Shown piece by piece: positions 1 through 10,158 of a stretch of 64,000 bases of DNA (the stretch's first letter is position 1; the number at the start of each line of letters is the position of its first letter). Below the pieces are notes generated by a model, which made no database searches, had not been told where the DNA came from, and worked only from the letters and a program-made list of their open reading frames with translations. Location of the stretch: positions 34,829-98,828 of the forward strand of contig CALLWB010000101.1 in assembly GCA_938016265.1 (NCBI GenBank), in the 5' to 3' direction. A program made the translations under genes and the position numbers. The DNA is from an uncultured Saprospiraceae bacterium (GTDB taxonomy: Bacteria > Bacteroidota > Bacteroidia > Chitinophagales > Saprospiraceae).

Positions 1-3000
1 TGCCCAGTCAATGATTGCATCAGGACCAGTCACGTCAAATACAGTAGAAGCAACAGTTTCTCCACCACCAGGTCCACTATGTGTGAATGCAGCTAAAGCA
101 GTATAAGGCTCCATAAGCGGTAGTAAACCCATAGCTCGTAAGTCATCTTTCATCAAACCAGTAGCCTGATCAAATGGTCCCTCTAAGATAAACTTAACAT
201 CCAATGCAACACCTGCTGCAACTGGAGGAGCACAAGTAATATCATATACCCAGCCATCAAATGTTCCAGAACCATCAGATTCAAACTCAAACGTTAAACA
301 ACCACTTGGGTGTGTAGAAGTAATTGGAGTGTTAAGTGCACCTCCTGGTATTTCTGTACCATCTGTAGCTGACTCCCAGCAATGTCCTGCAACAGGACCT
401 ATCAGTGGGTCGGTCAAAGCATCACCATCATAAATAAATAATGCATCCCAGCATGTTCCTATAGCGCGTCCTTCAACTTCAAACGAAGTAAATGTTACAG
501 TTATAACATCTCCTGGATTATCAGGACACAATGTCCAAGTTATAAGTTCATTATCACCGTAAACCCCTGCAGCTCCGCCACTATCTGCTTGAGAAGTTCC
601 ACATATTGGACTACAATCAGTAGTTAACCCAGTTGCGAAAGCATCACAGTTTGGATCATCTACAGAAAGAAGATCAAGATCAACAACAGTTCCGTTTGGA
701 TAAGTACCAAAGTTGTACATTCCAACTGCAGTTATACCCGTCAGAGGAGTAGTTCCTTGATTATCTTGTAGTGTATATGTAGTACTACTTCCCAATACAG
801 TAATATCAAGTATTAGTTCAAAGTTATTATCATCCAAACAGTTGGTCGCAACAGATGCAACTGGTGCAGTACAAACAGCACCATACACACAAATTGTAAA
901 ATCTGTTGTTGCTGGTGTTGTACTAGACCATGCATAAACTCTAACAAAGTAGGTATTACCAATTGTCAAACCAGTAGCATTGATCGTAGGATCTATTCCT
1001 AGATCAGCACATCCAATACTTACTAAAGCGGTACAAGGTCCTTCAAACAATTCTACAACACCATCAAAAGCATCCACCAATTCAATAGTAGGATCAGTTG
1101 ACAATGCTTGGAAAGAATACCAAACATCATCATTTGCAGTACCAAGGCAACCAGCAATACCAGAATCAGTAGCTGCATCTAGATTACCAGGTACTGGAGT
1201 TCCGCAAGCTAATGCATCTTCTTGAGTTAAAGAGATAGCGCCAGCACAATCATCATTTGCAGGAGGAGGTGTACAATCCATTGCTGCAGTAAATAAAGCT
1301 AAAGAATCTAGATTACATAACGCATCTGCAGTAAAGAAAGCAGAAACATCTACATCCAAACCATCAGCAGTCAATCCTGTAAGCGTAACCGTTTGAGGAC
1401 TTGTTCCAATTGGGAATGTTTGACCATTGATGTCAATCAATCCAGTAGCAGGCTGATCAGTATAAGTGATTACGATATCTTGAGTATAAGTATTTGTTGC
1501 AGGACTACAAGCACGTTGCGCTCCTGCAGTTAATTCTGTAATTGCACAAGCCGTTGGAGTTACTAATGTTGGTACTAAACACCACTGCAGAAGCACACCA
1601 TCGTCACCTCCAGCATCATCAACAACAGAAAGAATCCAGTCACCATCAAACGTTTCACCATAGAAGTCAGCAAGGTTGCCTGAAGGAGTAGTAAAAGTAC
1701 CAATAGTTGGTGTACCACAAACTATTGGATTTGCTGCCTCATCATCGAACTCAGCATTGATGTTATCATTTCCAAGACATTGATCAAACATAACGTTTAC
1801 TACAGTACCTGAAGGACTGGTAAGAGTTATATCTAAATCTCCAAGGAATGTGTGATCAATAGCGATGATAACATTGATATCAGATAAAACCATTGGACCA
1901 GTACCTGCAACAGTAATGGTGTCCATTGGATCATTGAGATCATCAATAAGAGCACCTGGTGAGCTTGTATAAGCGCCACAATTGTCAGTAGCTGGTGGTG
2001 TACAATCTGTAGAAATACCAGTTACAACAGCATCACAAGTGGAATTATCAACAGATAATAAATCAAAATCAACGATTGTTCCATTTGCATAGGTACCATA
2101 GTTATACATACCTACTGCAGCAAGACCTGTAAGAGGTGCAGTACCCTGATTGTCTTGAAGGGTATAAGTTGCACTACTTCCTAGTGCAGTAAGGTCAAAA
2201 ATTACTTGAAAACTAGTATCTGTTAAGCAATCTGCTGTAATAGTACCTGTTGGCAATGTACAAGAAAAATCATATGCACAAAGTTCGAAATCACCAACTT
2301 GGTCGTTACCATAATCCCAAACTCGTAAAAAATGAGCACCAGGAGTTAAACCAGATAGCGCAAACGGCCACCCTGTAGCAAACTCTGTACATCCTATTTC
2401 TGTTAATGTCCCACAAGCGCCTGAATACAGTGCTCCTGCAAGAGAAGTGTAATCGACAGTACCAACATCAAATATGATAGATCCTGTAGCAGGTATAGTA
2501 ACTTCAAACCAAAGATCACCTCCTGCATAACTTCCGCATGATGGTGTACCTTCTGCTGAGTCTGTTGCTCCGACATTGGTTCCTAGTGAATAAGTACTAC
2601 AAGAGTCAACTTGAACGGTTAATAGTTCAGCTGCACCACAAAGATCATTTGCTGGTGGAGGTGTACAATCTTCAGTTACTGATGCTACTAAATCACAATT
2701 TAAATCATCAGTAATCAAATCAAAATCCACTACTGTTCCATTTGGATAAACACCATATGGATACATCCCAACTGCAGTAATACCTGTAAGTGGGGCAGTA
2801 CCCTGATTATCTTGTAAAGTATAACTAGCACTAGATCCTAAAGCAGTTAAATCAAAAATCACTTGAAAACTAGTATCTGTTAAGCAATCTGCATTGATAG
2901 ATCCAGTTGCTGGAGTGCATGAAAAATCATAAGCACAAAGTTCGAAATCACCGACCTCGTTGTTACCATAATCCCAAACTCGTAAAAAATGAGCACCAGG

Positions 3001-5409
3001 AGTTAAACCAGATAGCGCAAACGGCCACCCTGTAGCAAATTCTGTACATCCTATTTCTGTTAATGCCCCACAAGCGCCTGAATACAGTGCCCCTGCAAGA
3101 GAAGTGTAATCTACTACACCAACATCAAATATAATTGATCCTGTAGCTGGTATTGTAACTTCGAACCAGAGATCACCTCCTGAATAACTTCCGCAGGTTG
3201 GTGTTCCTTCTCCTGAATCTGTTGCTCCGGCATTACCTCCTAGTGAATAAGTACTGCAAGAGTCAAGCTGAACTGTTAACATTTCAGCTGCACCGCAAAG
3301 ATCATTTGCTGGTGGAGGAGTACAATCTGGAGCAGCTGTAAATAAAGCTACTGAGTCAAGTCGACAAGCTGGATTTGCATCAAAAAATGCAGCAACATCA
3401 ACCGCTGCACCATCTGCTGCAAGACCTGTCAATGTAACAGTTTGTGGGCTTGTGCCAATAGCGAATAATTCACCATTTACGTCTAGCATACCGGTAGCTG
3501 GTGGATCAGTAAACGTAACAACAACATCTTGAGTATAAGTAACAGTAGAAGGATCGCAAGCAGTTTGTGCACCTGTAGTTAGTTCTGTAATTAAACAAGA
3601 AGAAACCATTCTGATTTCAAAATTATCAACGAAAAAATCAAAATCTTCAGCGTCGTCTACTGTTCCTTCACTACCCCAAAATGCAAATTGTGTATCACCT
3701 GAATAAACAGACAAGTCTACAATATAGTTATCTCCTGTATTGGATGGAGGATTTGTAGTAGCATTCCAAGTATAAATAGTAGTCCATGTTGCTCCACCAT
3801 CTGTAGAAGCTAACAATTGGACTTCATCATCAGATCCCATAGCAGAAGCAGCAGTACTTCCAAAGTCGGTCACTCCTACATCAAAAGACAATTCCCAAAT
3901 TCCTGGTGTCGATAAATCAAATGCTGGAGAAAGAATCCAATCCCCCGTTCCAGTATTCCATAGATTAATCTTAGCAGCACCGGTCGTCCCTGCATTCAAC
4001 CAACCATCCGCTACCCAATCTCCAGTACCTAACCCGGTAGGTCCTGTAGTTGGATCACCAGTAGAAGCTTCTTCCCAACAGATTCCTGGGAAAGTTGTAA
4101 AGTCTTGAAGATAATAAGGTACTATTGCAGCACAAGGTGTTGAAAATGCGAATGGTCCTCCCCATGGAGATAATGAAGCAGTTGAAGGGGTTGTAAATGC
4201 TCCATTAGGAATCACACTAGTACAAGCTGCGTTTGTTGTGCAACCGTCTATTGCATTGATACCGCTAAAGGTCCAATCGCCAACAGCGAAAGTAGCTGTA
4301 GGTGTAGATCCAGTTACTCTTGCAGCCCAACCATCAAGGTATTCCCACGCAGTTCCAGTTCCATCTGCATTTACATCTCCAAAAACGTCGATTAACGCAC
4401 CATTCTCAAACAATTCGATGGCGTCGTCTCCATTTATACTAAAACTACCGTTTGTATAATCAGCCGCCACACCAAAGTAAGCTAAGAATTCTGCACTTGA
4501 ACTTGTTATTGTGATATAGCTACCAGCGGTTGCTGCTACTGCAGGGAACGTAAAGTCCGCCCCATTAGAACCACCGCCATTAAAGGTAGTTCCAACACCG
4601 TAGATGCTTAGATCAGCAATATTGTTGATAACATATAGCTCAACACCTTTTGGAGTTCCACCTGAAAGTGGACCATCGAAAACTGCTGAAATAATCATCG
4701 AAGGTGCTGGTGCACCTCCACCGCAATCTTCTTGAACATAAAATTCATAATCAGTAGCCGCAGTAAGACCTGTTACAGCTTCAGGGTTTCCAGTAGCTGG
4801 CATTCCTACACCAGTTGGTGTGGTACCAGCCGTCACTAGCTCAATACTTGCAGTAGATCCTGGATTAGAGGAAGTCCAACCAAGATCTGCGCTTGTAGCA
4901 GTAACATTCGTTGCAACTCCTCCACTAGGTGCCACAGAGCATGCTGGAGTTAAGTCTACTGTAATATCAAACGTTGTCGACTGTGGAGCAGGATAGGTTG
5001 AAATTGTAATGTAATACGTCGTCCCTCCTGTAAGTGACAGACCAGTTGCACTTCTAGTACCAGAACCTGATCCAGTATCAGATCCAACACAATTTGTTGA
5101 AACATCTGGGCAACCTTCTGTAATGTGAAGTCCAGACCAGATGGCGACACCTGCAAGATTCACATCAACGACCTCGTTAGCCGCAGGTGTGTATTCGTAG
5201 ACATAGTCATCGCCCGTTATGTAATTGTTACTACAAGGACTTACGGAATAGTCATCTCCAAAACCCGCAGTATTCAAGCCTGCGGCTGAAAACGGGAGCG
5301 CTGAAATGACATCGGGTGTCGTACAAGTAGCACCGACCTGGGCATAGGCCAAATTGCTTGTAAGAAATAACCCGATAAATAGGGTAAATAAGTAATTAAA
5401 TATTTTCAT
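1..5409 (-). CDS. Giant secreted multidomain surface protein, 3' end beyond window
   Basis: Reading the reverse strand from the ATG at 5409 gives 1803 open codons that run off the left edge. The first 24 residues form a clear signal peptide ending near AYAQ. Domains recognised in order, with approximate residues: FN3-like 155-230; lamin-tail-like 235-390; a concanavalin/MAM-like lectin fold 420-600; two copies of an 'ITELT.GAQ' domain (607-693 and 1284-1380); three units starting PPAND (694-912, 913-1135, 1380-1603), the first two nearly identical; a proprotein-convertase P-domain (1137-1283); a CUB-like domain (1604-1728). From about 1729 it enters the LEG...DW module that also ends the genes at 28981, 53053 and 55128. 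No catalytic domain is visible, so an adhesive or structural surface role is inferred. A T9SS sorting domain is not expected if the module is terminal, but the end cannot be seen. Confidence 0.88.
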   Translation of the reverse strand, partial: MKIFNYLFTLFIGLFLTSNLAYAQVGATCTTPDVISALPFSAAGLNTAGFGDDYSVSPCSNNYITGDDYVYEYTPAANEVVDVNLAGVAIWSGLHITEGCPDVSTNCVGSDTGSGSGTRSATGLSLTGGTTYYITISTYPAPQSTTFDITVDLTPACSVAPSGGVATNVTATSADLGWTSSNPGSTASIELVTAGTTPTGVGMPATGNPEAVTGLTAATDYEFYVQEDCGGGAPAPSMIISAVFDGPLSGGTPKGVELYVINNIADLSIYGVGTTFNGGGSNGADFTFPAVAATAGSYITITSSSAEFLAYFGVAADYTNGSFSINGDDAIELFENGALIDVFGDVNADGTGTAWEYLDGWAARVTGSTPTATFAVGDWTFSGINAIDGCTTNAACTSVIPNGAFTTPSTASLSPWGGPFAFSTPCAAIVPYYLQDFTTFPGICWEEASTGDPTTGPTGLGTGDWVADGWLNAGTTGAAKINLWNTGTGDWILSPAFDLSTPGIWELSFDVGVTDFGSTAASAMGSDDEVQLLASTDGGATWTTIYTWNATTNPPSNTGDNYIVDLSVYSGDTQFAFWGSEGTVDDAEDFDFFVDNFEIRMVSSCLITELTTGAQTACDPSTVTYTQDVVVTFTDPPATGMLDVNGELFAIGTSPQTVTLTGLAADGAAVDVAAFFDANPACRLDSVALFTAAPDCTPPPANDLCGAAEMLTVQLDSCSTYSLGGNAGATDSGEGTPTCGSYSGGDLWFEVTIPATGSIIFDVGVVDYTSLAGALYSGACGALTEIGCTEFATGWPFALSGLTPGAHFLRVWDYGNNEVGDFELCAYDFSCTPATGSINADCLTDTSFQVIFDLTALGSSASYTLQDNQGTAPLTGITAVGMYPYGVYPNGTVVDFDLITDDLNCDLVASVTEDCTPPPANDLCGAAELLTVQVDSCSTYSLGTNVGATDSAEGTPSCGSYAGGDLWFEVTIPATGSIIFDVGTVDYTSLAGALYSGACGTLTEIGCTEFATGWPFALSGLTPGAHFLRVWDYGNDQVGDFELCAYDFSCTLPTGTITADCLTDTSFQVIFDLTALGSSATYTLQDNQGTAPLTGLAAVGMYNYGTYANGTIVDFDLLSVDNSTCDAVVTGISTDCTPPATDNCGAYTSSPGALIDDLNDPMDTITVAGTGPMVLSDINVIIAIDHTFLGDLDITLTSPSGTVVNVMFDQCLGNDNINAEFDDEAANPIVCGTPTIGTFTTPSGNLADFYGETFDGDWILSVVDDAGGDDGVLLQWCLVPTLVTPTACAITELTAGAQRACSPATNTYTQDIVITYTDQPATGLIDINGQTFPIGTSPQTVTLTGLTADGLDVDVSAFFTADALCNLDSLALFTAAMDCTPPPANDDCAGAISLTQEDALACGTPVPGNLDAATDSGIAGCLGTANDDVWYSFQALSTDPTIELVDAFDGVVELFEGPCTALVSIGCADLGIDPTINATGLTIGNTYFVRVYAWSSTTPATTDFTICVYGAVCTAPVASVATNCLDDNNFELILDITVLGSSTTYTLQDNQGTTPLTGITAVGMYNFGTYPNGTVVDLDLLSVDDPNCDAFATGLTTDCSPICGTSQADSGGAAGVYGDNELITWTLCPDNPGDVITVTFTSFEVEGRAIGTCWDALFIYDGDALTDPLIGPVAGHCWESATDGTEIPGGALNTPITSTHPSGCLTFEFESDGSGTFDGWVYDITCAPPVAAGVALDVKFILEGPFDQATGLMKDDLRAMGLLPLMEPYTALAAFTHSGPGGGETVASTVFDVTGPDAIIDWA

Positions 5410-5872
5410 AGTTATTAGTTGGTTAGATAATAGATATTGTATAGTTGTCGTAAAGATAATAGTTAAAGTTTAGTTAACATTAACTTAAGGTAGATTTTAA
5501 CACGCAATAAATCAACATCACAGAACGGCCATACAATATTTCACCAATAAGTACATTTACAAAATTTAAGCAAACCCGTCGCGAGATAATCAACCGACAA
5601 CAATACAATTAGTTGCATAACAAATAAATATATTTATCGCCAATCAATTACGTATACACACCAAAACCATTCACATTTTAATTTATCTTTATGTGTTTTT
5701 GTGGTTATTGTTAAAAATTCCTGCTACGCATTCCTTAAATAGATTATTTTTTTCAGATTGTTGGGGGAAGAATTTTTCATTATTTAAAAATATAATAATT
5801 AGATCATTGCTGATTATTGAAATCATTTAAAAATCTTATTTTTGCCATCATCTAATCTTCAAATCAAATCTG
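5410..5872. other. Divergent intergenic region between surface protein and mutS
   Basis: This AT-rich 463-bp spacer must hold the promoters of two divergent genes. A good mutS promoter match lies at 5817-5844. For the minus-strand gene only a weak TAnnTTTA match was found. No ORF with coding character and no structured RNA were recognised. Confidence 0.5.
5817..5844 (+). promoter_or_regulatory. Putative Bacteroidota-type promoter of mutS
   Basis: TATTTTTG at 5837-5844 fits the TAnnTTTG -7 element of the Bacteroidota housekeeping sigma factor. A TTG at 5817-5819 sits 17 bases upstream as a possible -33 element. The start codon is about 28 bases downstream. Confidence 0.45.
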
Positions 5873-8506
5873 TTGGCCAAAAAGAAAAAAGTAGCAGCGT
5901 CTAAAGCAAAAAGAGTAACTCCTTTGATGCAACAGTATAATACTGTAAAAGCGAAGTATCCAGATGCCATCCTTCTTTTTAGAGTCGGTGATTTTTACGA
6001 AACCTTTGGAGAGGATGCGATTACAGCCTCCAGTGTTTTAGGAATAACACTTACCGCCAGAAATAATGGCGGTGATCAAACCCCTCTTGCCGGTGTCCCC
6101 TACCATTCACTAGATACTTATTTACCACGATTGGTTCGCGCCGGATATCGGGTAGCATTATGCGAACAGCTGGAAAAACCTAGTAAGGAAAAGAAAATTG
6201 TTGCACGTGGAGTTACAGAGGTAATAACTCCCGGCATTGCTACCAACGACAAATTGCTTGATCACAAGGCAAATAACTTTCTAGCTTCCATCCACTATGG
6301 GAAAAAGGGATATTTTGGAATTTCTTTTCTTGACATGTCTACTGGAGAATTTCTAGTATCCGAAGGAAATAAAGCCTATATCGATAAGTTGCTGCAAAGT
6401 TTTAATCCTTCGGAGGTCATATTTGGCAAATCCAGAGCAAAGGACTTTCATCAGCAGTTTGGAAACGCGCACTACACCTATCCGTTGGACGATTGGATTT
6501 TTGCCTACGATTTTACAAGAGAGAAACTGCTAGGTCACTTTTCGGTACCTACTTTGAAAGGGTATGGTGTGGAAGGGTTGGATCTAGGGCAGGTGGCTTC
6601 TGGTGCTATTCTTTATTATTTGACGACTACGGAGAACAATAATGTAAAACATATTACCTCCATCAGCCGTTTGCAACCGGATAAGTTTGTTTGGCTAGAT
6701 CGGTTTACTATTCGCAACTTAGAACTGTTGCACAGTCCGCATGAAACGGGCATTCCACTCATTCAGATTTTGGATAAAACAATTTCCCCAATGGGCGCCC
6801 GCCTACTAAAAATGTGGGTAGCCATGCCTCTAAAGGTAAAGAATGACATCATTGCGCGCCATGAAATAGTCCAGTTTTTCATCTTAAATCCAGACATTCG
6901 GGATGAAATCGTTCAGTTTGTCCAACAAATTGGAGACATCGAACGATTGATATCGAAAGTCCCCTTAGGCAAAATAAATCCAAGGGAAGTCGTCCAACTC
7001 AAACGGGCACTTTTTGCCATCGAACCCGTTAAAAAGATATTAGCGAAAAGCGGAAATGAATACTTAAAACTAATTGGTGAAGGGATTAATCCCTGTGAAG
7101 GCATGCGGGCTAAAATTGAGAAAGAAATTAAAGACGATCCACCAATCAATCTTGCAAAAGGAGGCGTCATGGCAGATGGCACCAACAAAGAGCTCGATGA
7201 TCTTCGGAATATTATTAATAATGGTAAAGATATTTTGCTGAATATCCAGCAGGAAGAAGCACAAAAAACGGGTATTACCAATTTAAAAATTGGGTTTAAC
7301 AATGTATTCGGCTACTATCTTGAAGTCACCAATAAGTATAAAAACCAAGGACTTGTACCAGAAAATTGGATTAGAAAACAGACCCTCACTGGTGCAGAAC
7401 GATATATAACTGAAGAACTAAAAACACTGGAAGCAAAGATATTGGGTGCGGAAGACAAGGCCGTTCAGTTGGAGGACCAGCTATTTGTGCAATTGACTAA
7501 TTTTTTGAATGAATTTATTGTTCCTGTACAACATAATGCAAACTTGATTGCCCGATTGGATTGCTTGATTGCTTTTGCGAATATTGCAGTAAAAAACAAT
7601 TATTGCAGACCGGAAATGACCGATGACCTAGAAATAAATATAATAGAGGGCCGCCACCCTGTAATAGAGAAGTCGTTGCCAATAGATGCACCTTACGTGC
7701 CAAATGACATATATATTAATAACGACGATCAGCAAATCATAATGATCACGGGGCCCAACATGTCTGGTAAGTCAGCCGTTTTGCGACAAACCGCGTTGAT
7801 CACCTTGATGGCGCAGATGGGTAGTTTTGTACCTGCTAAATCGGCTAAAATTGGCTGGGTAGACAAAGTGTTTACTCGGGTAGGCGCTTCTGATAATATT
7901 TCTTCTGGCGAATCTACGTTCATGGTGGAGATGAATGAAACGGCAAGTATATTGAATAATGTATCTGACCGAAGTCTTATTCTGCTGGACGAAATCGGAA
8001 GGGGAACCAGCACCTATGATGGTATATCAATTGCCTGGTCCATCGCCGAATATTTGCATAATAATCCGGAGGCACATCCTAAAACCTTATTCGCTACTCA
8101 CTATCACGAGTTGAATGAGTTGGCCAATAAGTTTGACCGCATCAAAAATTACAATATTGCTACAAAAGAGGTCGGTAAAAAGGTGATTTTCCTTCGCAAA
8201 CTGATCGCAGGAGGCAGTAAACATAGTTTTGGGATACACGTAGCAAAAATGGCAGGCATGCCTAAACAAATTGTCAAACGGGCAACTGATATCCTAAAAA
8301 CGCTTGAACAAAAGAGCATTGACAATAGCGATATCACTCCTACCCTAAAACAGATTCCTAACGAACCCTACCAACTCAGCTTCTTCGATATGGCTGACCC
8401 AAAGGCTGCAGAAGTGGTAAAATTATTGGAAAGTCTTGATGTCAATTCGCTTACGCCTATTGAGTGTATGATGAAATTGAATGAGTTGAAGGATAAATTG
8501 CTTTAG
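5873..8506 (+). CDS. mutS: DNA mismatch repair protein MutS
   Basis: MutS recognises base mismatches and small loops and recruits MutL in an ATP-dependent manner. The 877-residue length is usual for bacterial MutS1. The mismatch-reading Phe-x-Glu lies at F41-Y42-E43 in domain I. Connector, lever and clamp domains follow. The ATPase has Walker A GPNMSGKS (627-634), Walker B with D706-E707 (LLDEIGRGTSTYDG) and the FATHYHEL switch. The C-terminal tail ends in a helical segment typical of the tetramerisation region. The start is a TTG at 5873, directly preceding the basic AKKKK stretch; no ATG upstream fits. It is followed at a distance by a bidirectional terminator shared with mscL. Family assignment is certain. 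Confidence 0.98.
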   Translation: MAKKKKVAASKAKRVTPLMQQYNTVKAKYPDAILLFRVGDFYETFGEDAITASSVLGITLTARNNGGDQTPLAGVPYHSLDTYLPRLVRAGYRVALCEQLEKPSKEKKIVARGVTEVITPGIATNDKLLDHKANNFLASIHYGKKGYFGISFLDMSTGEFLVSEGNKAYIDKLLQSFNPSEVIFGKSRAKDFHQQFGNAHYTYPLDDWIFAYDFTREKLLGHFSVPTLKGYGVEGLDLGQVASGAILYYLTTTENNNVKHITSISRLQPDKFVWLDRFTIRNLELLHSPHETGIPLIQILDKTISPMGARLLKMWVAMPLKVKNDIIARHEIVQFFILNPDIRDEIVQFVQQIGDIERLISKVPLGKINPREVVQLKRALFAIEPVKKILAKSGNEYLKLIGEGINPCEGMRAKIEKEIKDDPPINLAKGGVMADGTNKELDDLRNIINNGKDILLNIQQEEAQKTGITNLKIGFNNVFGYYLEVTNKYKNQGLVPENWIRKQTLTGAERYITEELKTLEAKILGAEDKAVQLEDQLFVQLTNFLNEFIVPVQHNANLIARLDCLIAFANIAVKNNYCRPEMTDDLEINIIEGRHPVIEKSLPIDAPYVPNDIYINNDDQQIIMITGPNMSGKSAVLRQTALITLMAQMGSFVPAKSAKIGWVDKVFTRVGASDNISSGESTFMVEMNETASILNNVSDRSLILLDEIGRGTSTYDGISIAWSIAEYLHNNPEAHPKTLFATHYHELNELANKFDRIKNYNIATKEVGKKVIFLRKLIAGGSKHSFGIHVAKMAGMPKQIVKRATDILKTLEQKSIDNSDITPTLKQIPNEPYQLSFFDMADPKAAEVVKLLESLDVNSLTPIECMMKLNELKDKLL

Positions 8507-8775
8507 TTTTTTGTAAAGCGACACGTTTTGATGACGCAATTTTTTTGGAAGAGAGTAGACGGATTCCTTCAGGTTCTGCGTAGTGGTGAATTCATGCGCC
8601 TGCTACCTAAGAGCGACACCACTTATATCTATTACATAATTTTCCGGTAGAGCGTGGAAGACAAATGAATTTACCTTCGTAGAAGATAGAACAGACACAA
8701 TAGTAAAAATTGTCCTTCAACGAAGTGGTCACTCTACTTTACGTTTTGGTCCAGTAAAACGGATCTATCTACTGC
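8507..8775. other. Non-coding spacer downstream of mutS
   Basis: No ORF, RNA gene or repeat could be supported in this stretch before the terminator. It has scattered short inverted words (for example around ACCTTCG / CGAAG at 8675-8735) that do not form a convincing structure. Confidence 0.4.
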
Positions 8776-8817
8776 AAAAAAAAAGGGGAATCACAACAAA
8801 GTGATCCACCTTTTTTT
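8776..8817. terminator. Bidirectional Rho-independent terminator between mutS and mscL
   Basis: An A-run, a stem of GG(A)ATCAC against GTGATCC with loop AACAAA, and a T-run follow each other, so both strands read as hairpin plus U-tract. The position, 18 bases after the mscL stop on the minus strand and about 270 bases after mutS, fits convergent genes. Confidence 0.8.
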
Positions 8818-8834
8818 GGTTGTCTCTGCGTGGA

Positions 8835-9257
8835 CTATTTTTTCAATAAGTCACGAATCTCACCAAGTAATACTTCAGATGCTGGTGGTTCTGCTGGAGC
8901 TTCTGCTTCTGCTTTCTTCACATTGTTAATACCTTTAACAACAAAGAAAAGAGCAATTGCAACCATTAAAAATGCTAAGAAAGCATTGATAAAGTTACCC
9001 CAACCTAGTCCTACACCTTCTGCAGCTTTAAAGTCATCAAAGCTTTGACTTGCAGCTTTCCCCGTTGCAGGAGTCAACTCTGTATACAAGTTTGCAAAAT
9101 CAGGCAAGTTTGCTGCCCATGAAACTAGTGGCGTTAGGATATCACCAACCAAAGAGCTGATAATTGTGCCAAAAGCCGCACCTAAAACTAGACCGACTGC
9201 CATGTCGACCATGTTACCTTTAATGGCGAATTCTTTAAATTCTGAAATCATACCCAT
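8835..9257 (-). CDS. mscL: Large-conductance mechanosensitive channel MscL
   Basis: MscL is a homopentameric inner-membrane channel that opens under membrane tension and releases solutes on hypo-osmotic shock. The 140-residue protein has the amphipathic N-terminus (SEFKEFAIKGNMVDMAVG), TM1 with the G-rich AVGLVLGAAFGTIISSLV, a periplasmic loop slightly longer than in E. coli, TM2 (FINAFLAFLMVAIALFFVV) and a charged C-terminal helix ending EIRDLLKK. It is a single gene with its own promoter (9294-9324) and terminator (8776-8817). Confidence 0.97.
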   Translation of the reverse strand: MGMISEFKEFAIKGNMVDMAVGLVLGAAFGTIISSLVGDILTPLVSWAANLPDFANLYTELTPATGKAASQSFDDFKAAEGVGLGWGNFINAFLAFLMVAIALFFVVKGINNVKKAEAEAPAEPPASEVLLGEIRDLLKK

Positions 9258-9293
9258 AGCGTAATATAAATTTAGTTAATTAATAAGTTGGGG

Positions 9294-9324
9294 CAAAATT
9301 AGCAATTAATTGACACTTTACAAA
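9294..9324 (-). promoter_or_regulatory. Bacteroidota-type promoter of mscL
   Basis: On the minus strand TTTG (9324-9321), a 19-base spacer and TAATTTTG (9301-9294) match the TTTG-N19-TAnnTTTG consensus exactly. The mscL start is about 36 bases downstream. Confidence 0.7.
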
Positions 9325-9337
9325 CCAATTTGTTTGG

Positions 9338-10156
9338 TTATTGAAGAATTCGCAGGGGTAAATCCCTTTGTAACCAATTGTTAGAGGGGTATTTTGCAGT
9401 CACATCAATCAAATGCATAATGTAAGCATGACGCGAATACTTTGATCTATTTTTTTCACTAAAGTGAACCACCCTACCATGTATTAAAACGAGTGTACCC
9501 AATGTTACGTTTAGCGCTCTTTTTGTTGAAAGGTTCCAGTCTGTTTTTTGAGCAACCAACTGCTCAAATTCAGTACCTGAATGGTCTGGTGTCCGTACAT
9601 ACCGTTCTTGCAATTTCTCCTTATGAGACCCCGGAATCGCCCAAAGGCAGCCGTTTTCAGTTGTTGCATCTTCCAAAGCAATCCAAGCACCAAGGCAAGT
9701 TTGCGGTTCTGTATACAAAAATGTAGAGTCGGTATGTGGTACCACTTTACCCCCTACTCCAGGAGCTTTAAAAATGTATTGACTTTGGATGATTGCTGGA
9801 GAAACATGTCCAAGTTGCCTGGCAATAACTCCCAATTTTTTCTGGTACGAAAAGCGCTCAAAATCGGGGTCCAAATCGTGTAAAGCATGTCCTATTTTAT
9901 TAATTACTGCTTGATTATTTCCGTCAGGTTCTTCTTCAAAAAAACACCGAATTTTATCTCCACTTTCCAAAAAATAACTGATATCTGTCTTTTTATTGCC
10001 TGTTGTACTAAAAATAGCCGCTTCATTCTTCTTGCTGTTTTCGATTATTCGATTGATCTTGGTTCTCAATATTTCTACTTCCGAAGCTGAAGCGTAATTT
10101 TCAATGATTAGGTATCCATTTCGTTGGAAGTCGGCAATTTGTTCGGTTGACAACAT
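9338..10156 (-). CDS. Phytanoyl-CoA dioxygenase (PhyH) family Fe(II)/2-oxoglutarate oxygenase
   Basis: The 272-residue protein has the double-stranded beta-helix features of the PhyH family. The iron-binding HxD is in PHTDSTFLYTEP near residue 141. The distal metal His is in the GRVVHFSEKN segment, and an Arg in SKYSRHAY is placed to bind the 2-oxoglutarate carboxylate. The N-terminus (IADFQRNGYLIIENYAS) is typical. Family members hydroxylate small molecules or lipids, but the substrate cannot be read from sequence. It is the last gene of a three-gene run; its ATG lies 2 bases after the stop of the epimerase gene, so co-translation is likely. No signal peptide is present, so it is cytoplasmic. 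Confidence 0.9.
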   Translation of the reverse strand: MLSTEQIADFQRNGYLIIENYASASEVEILRTKINRIIENSKKNEAAIFSTTGNKKTDISYFLESGDKIRCFFEEEPDGNNQAVINKIGHALHDLDPDFERFSYQKKLGVIARQLGHVSPAIIQSQYIFKAPGVGGKVVPHTDSTFLYTEPQTCLGAWIALEDATTENGCLWAIPGSHKEKLQERYVRTPDHSGTEFEQLVAQKTDWNLSTKRALNVTLGTLVLIHGRVVHFSEKNRSKYSRHAYIMHLIDVTAKYPSNNWLQRDLPLRILQ

Positions 10157-10158
10157 AA

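Noticed and set aside
980..5156. Several open frames opposite to and within the giant surface gene
   Set aside because: They are frame shadows of the repeat-rich minus-strand gene and carry no independent coding features.
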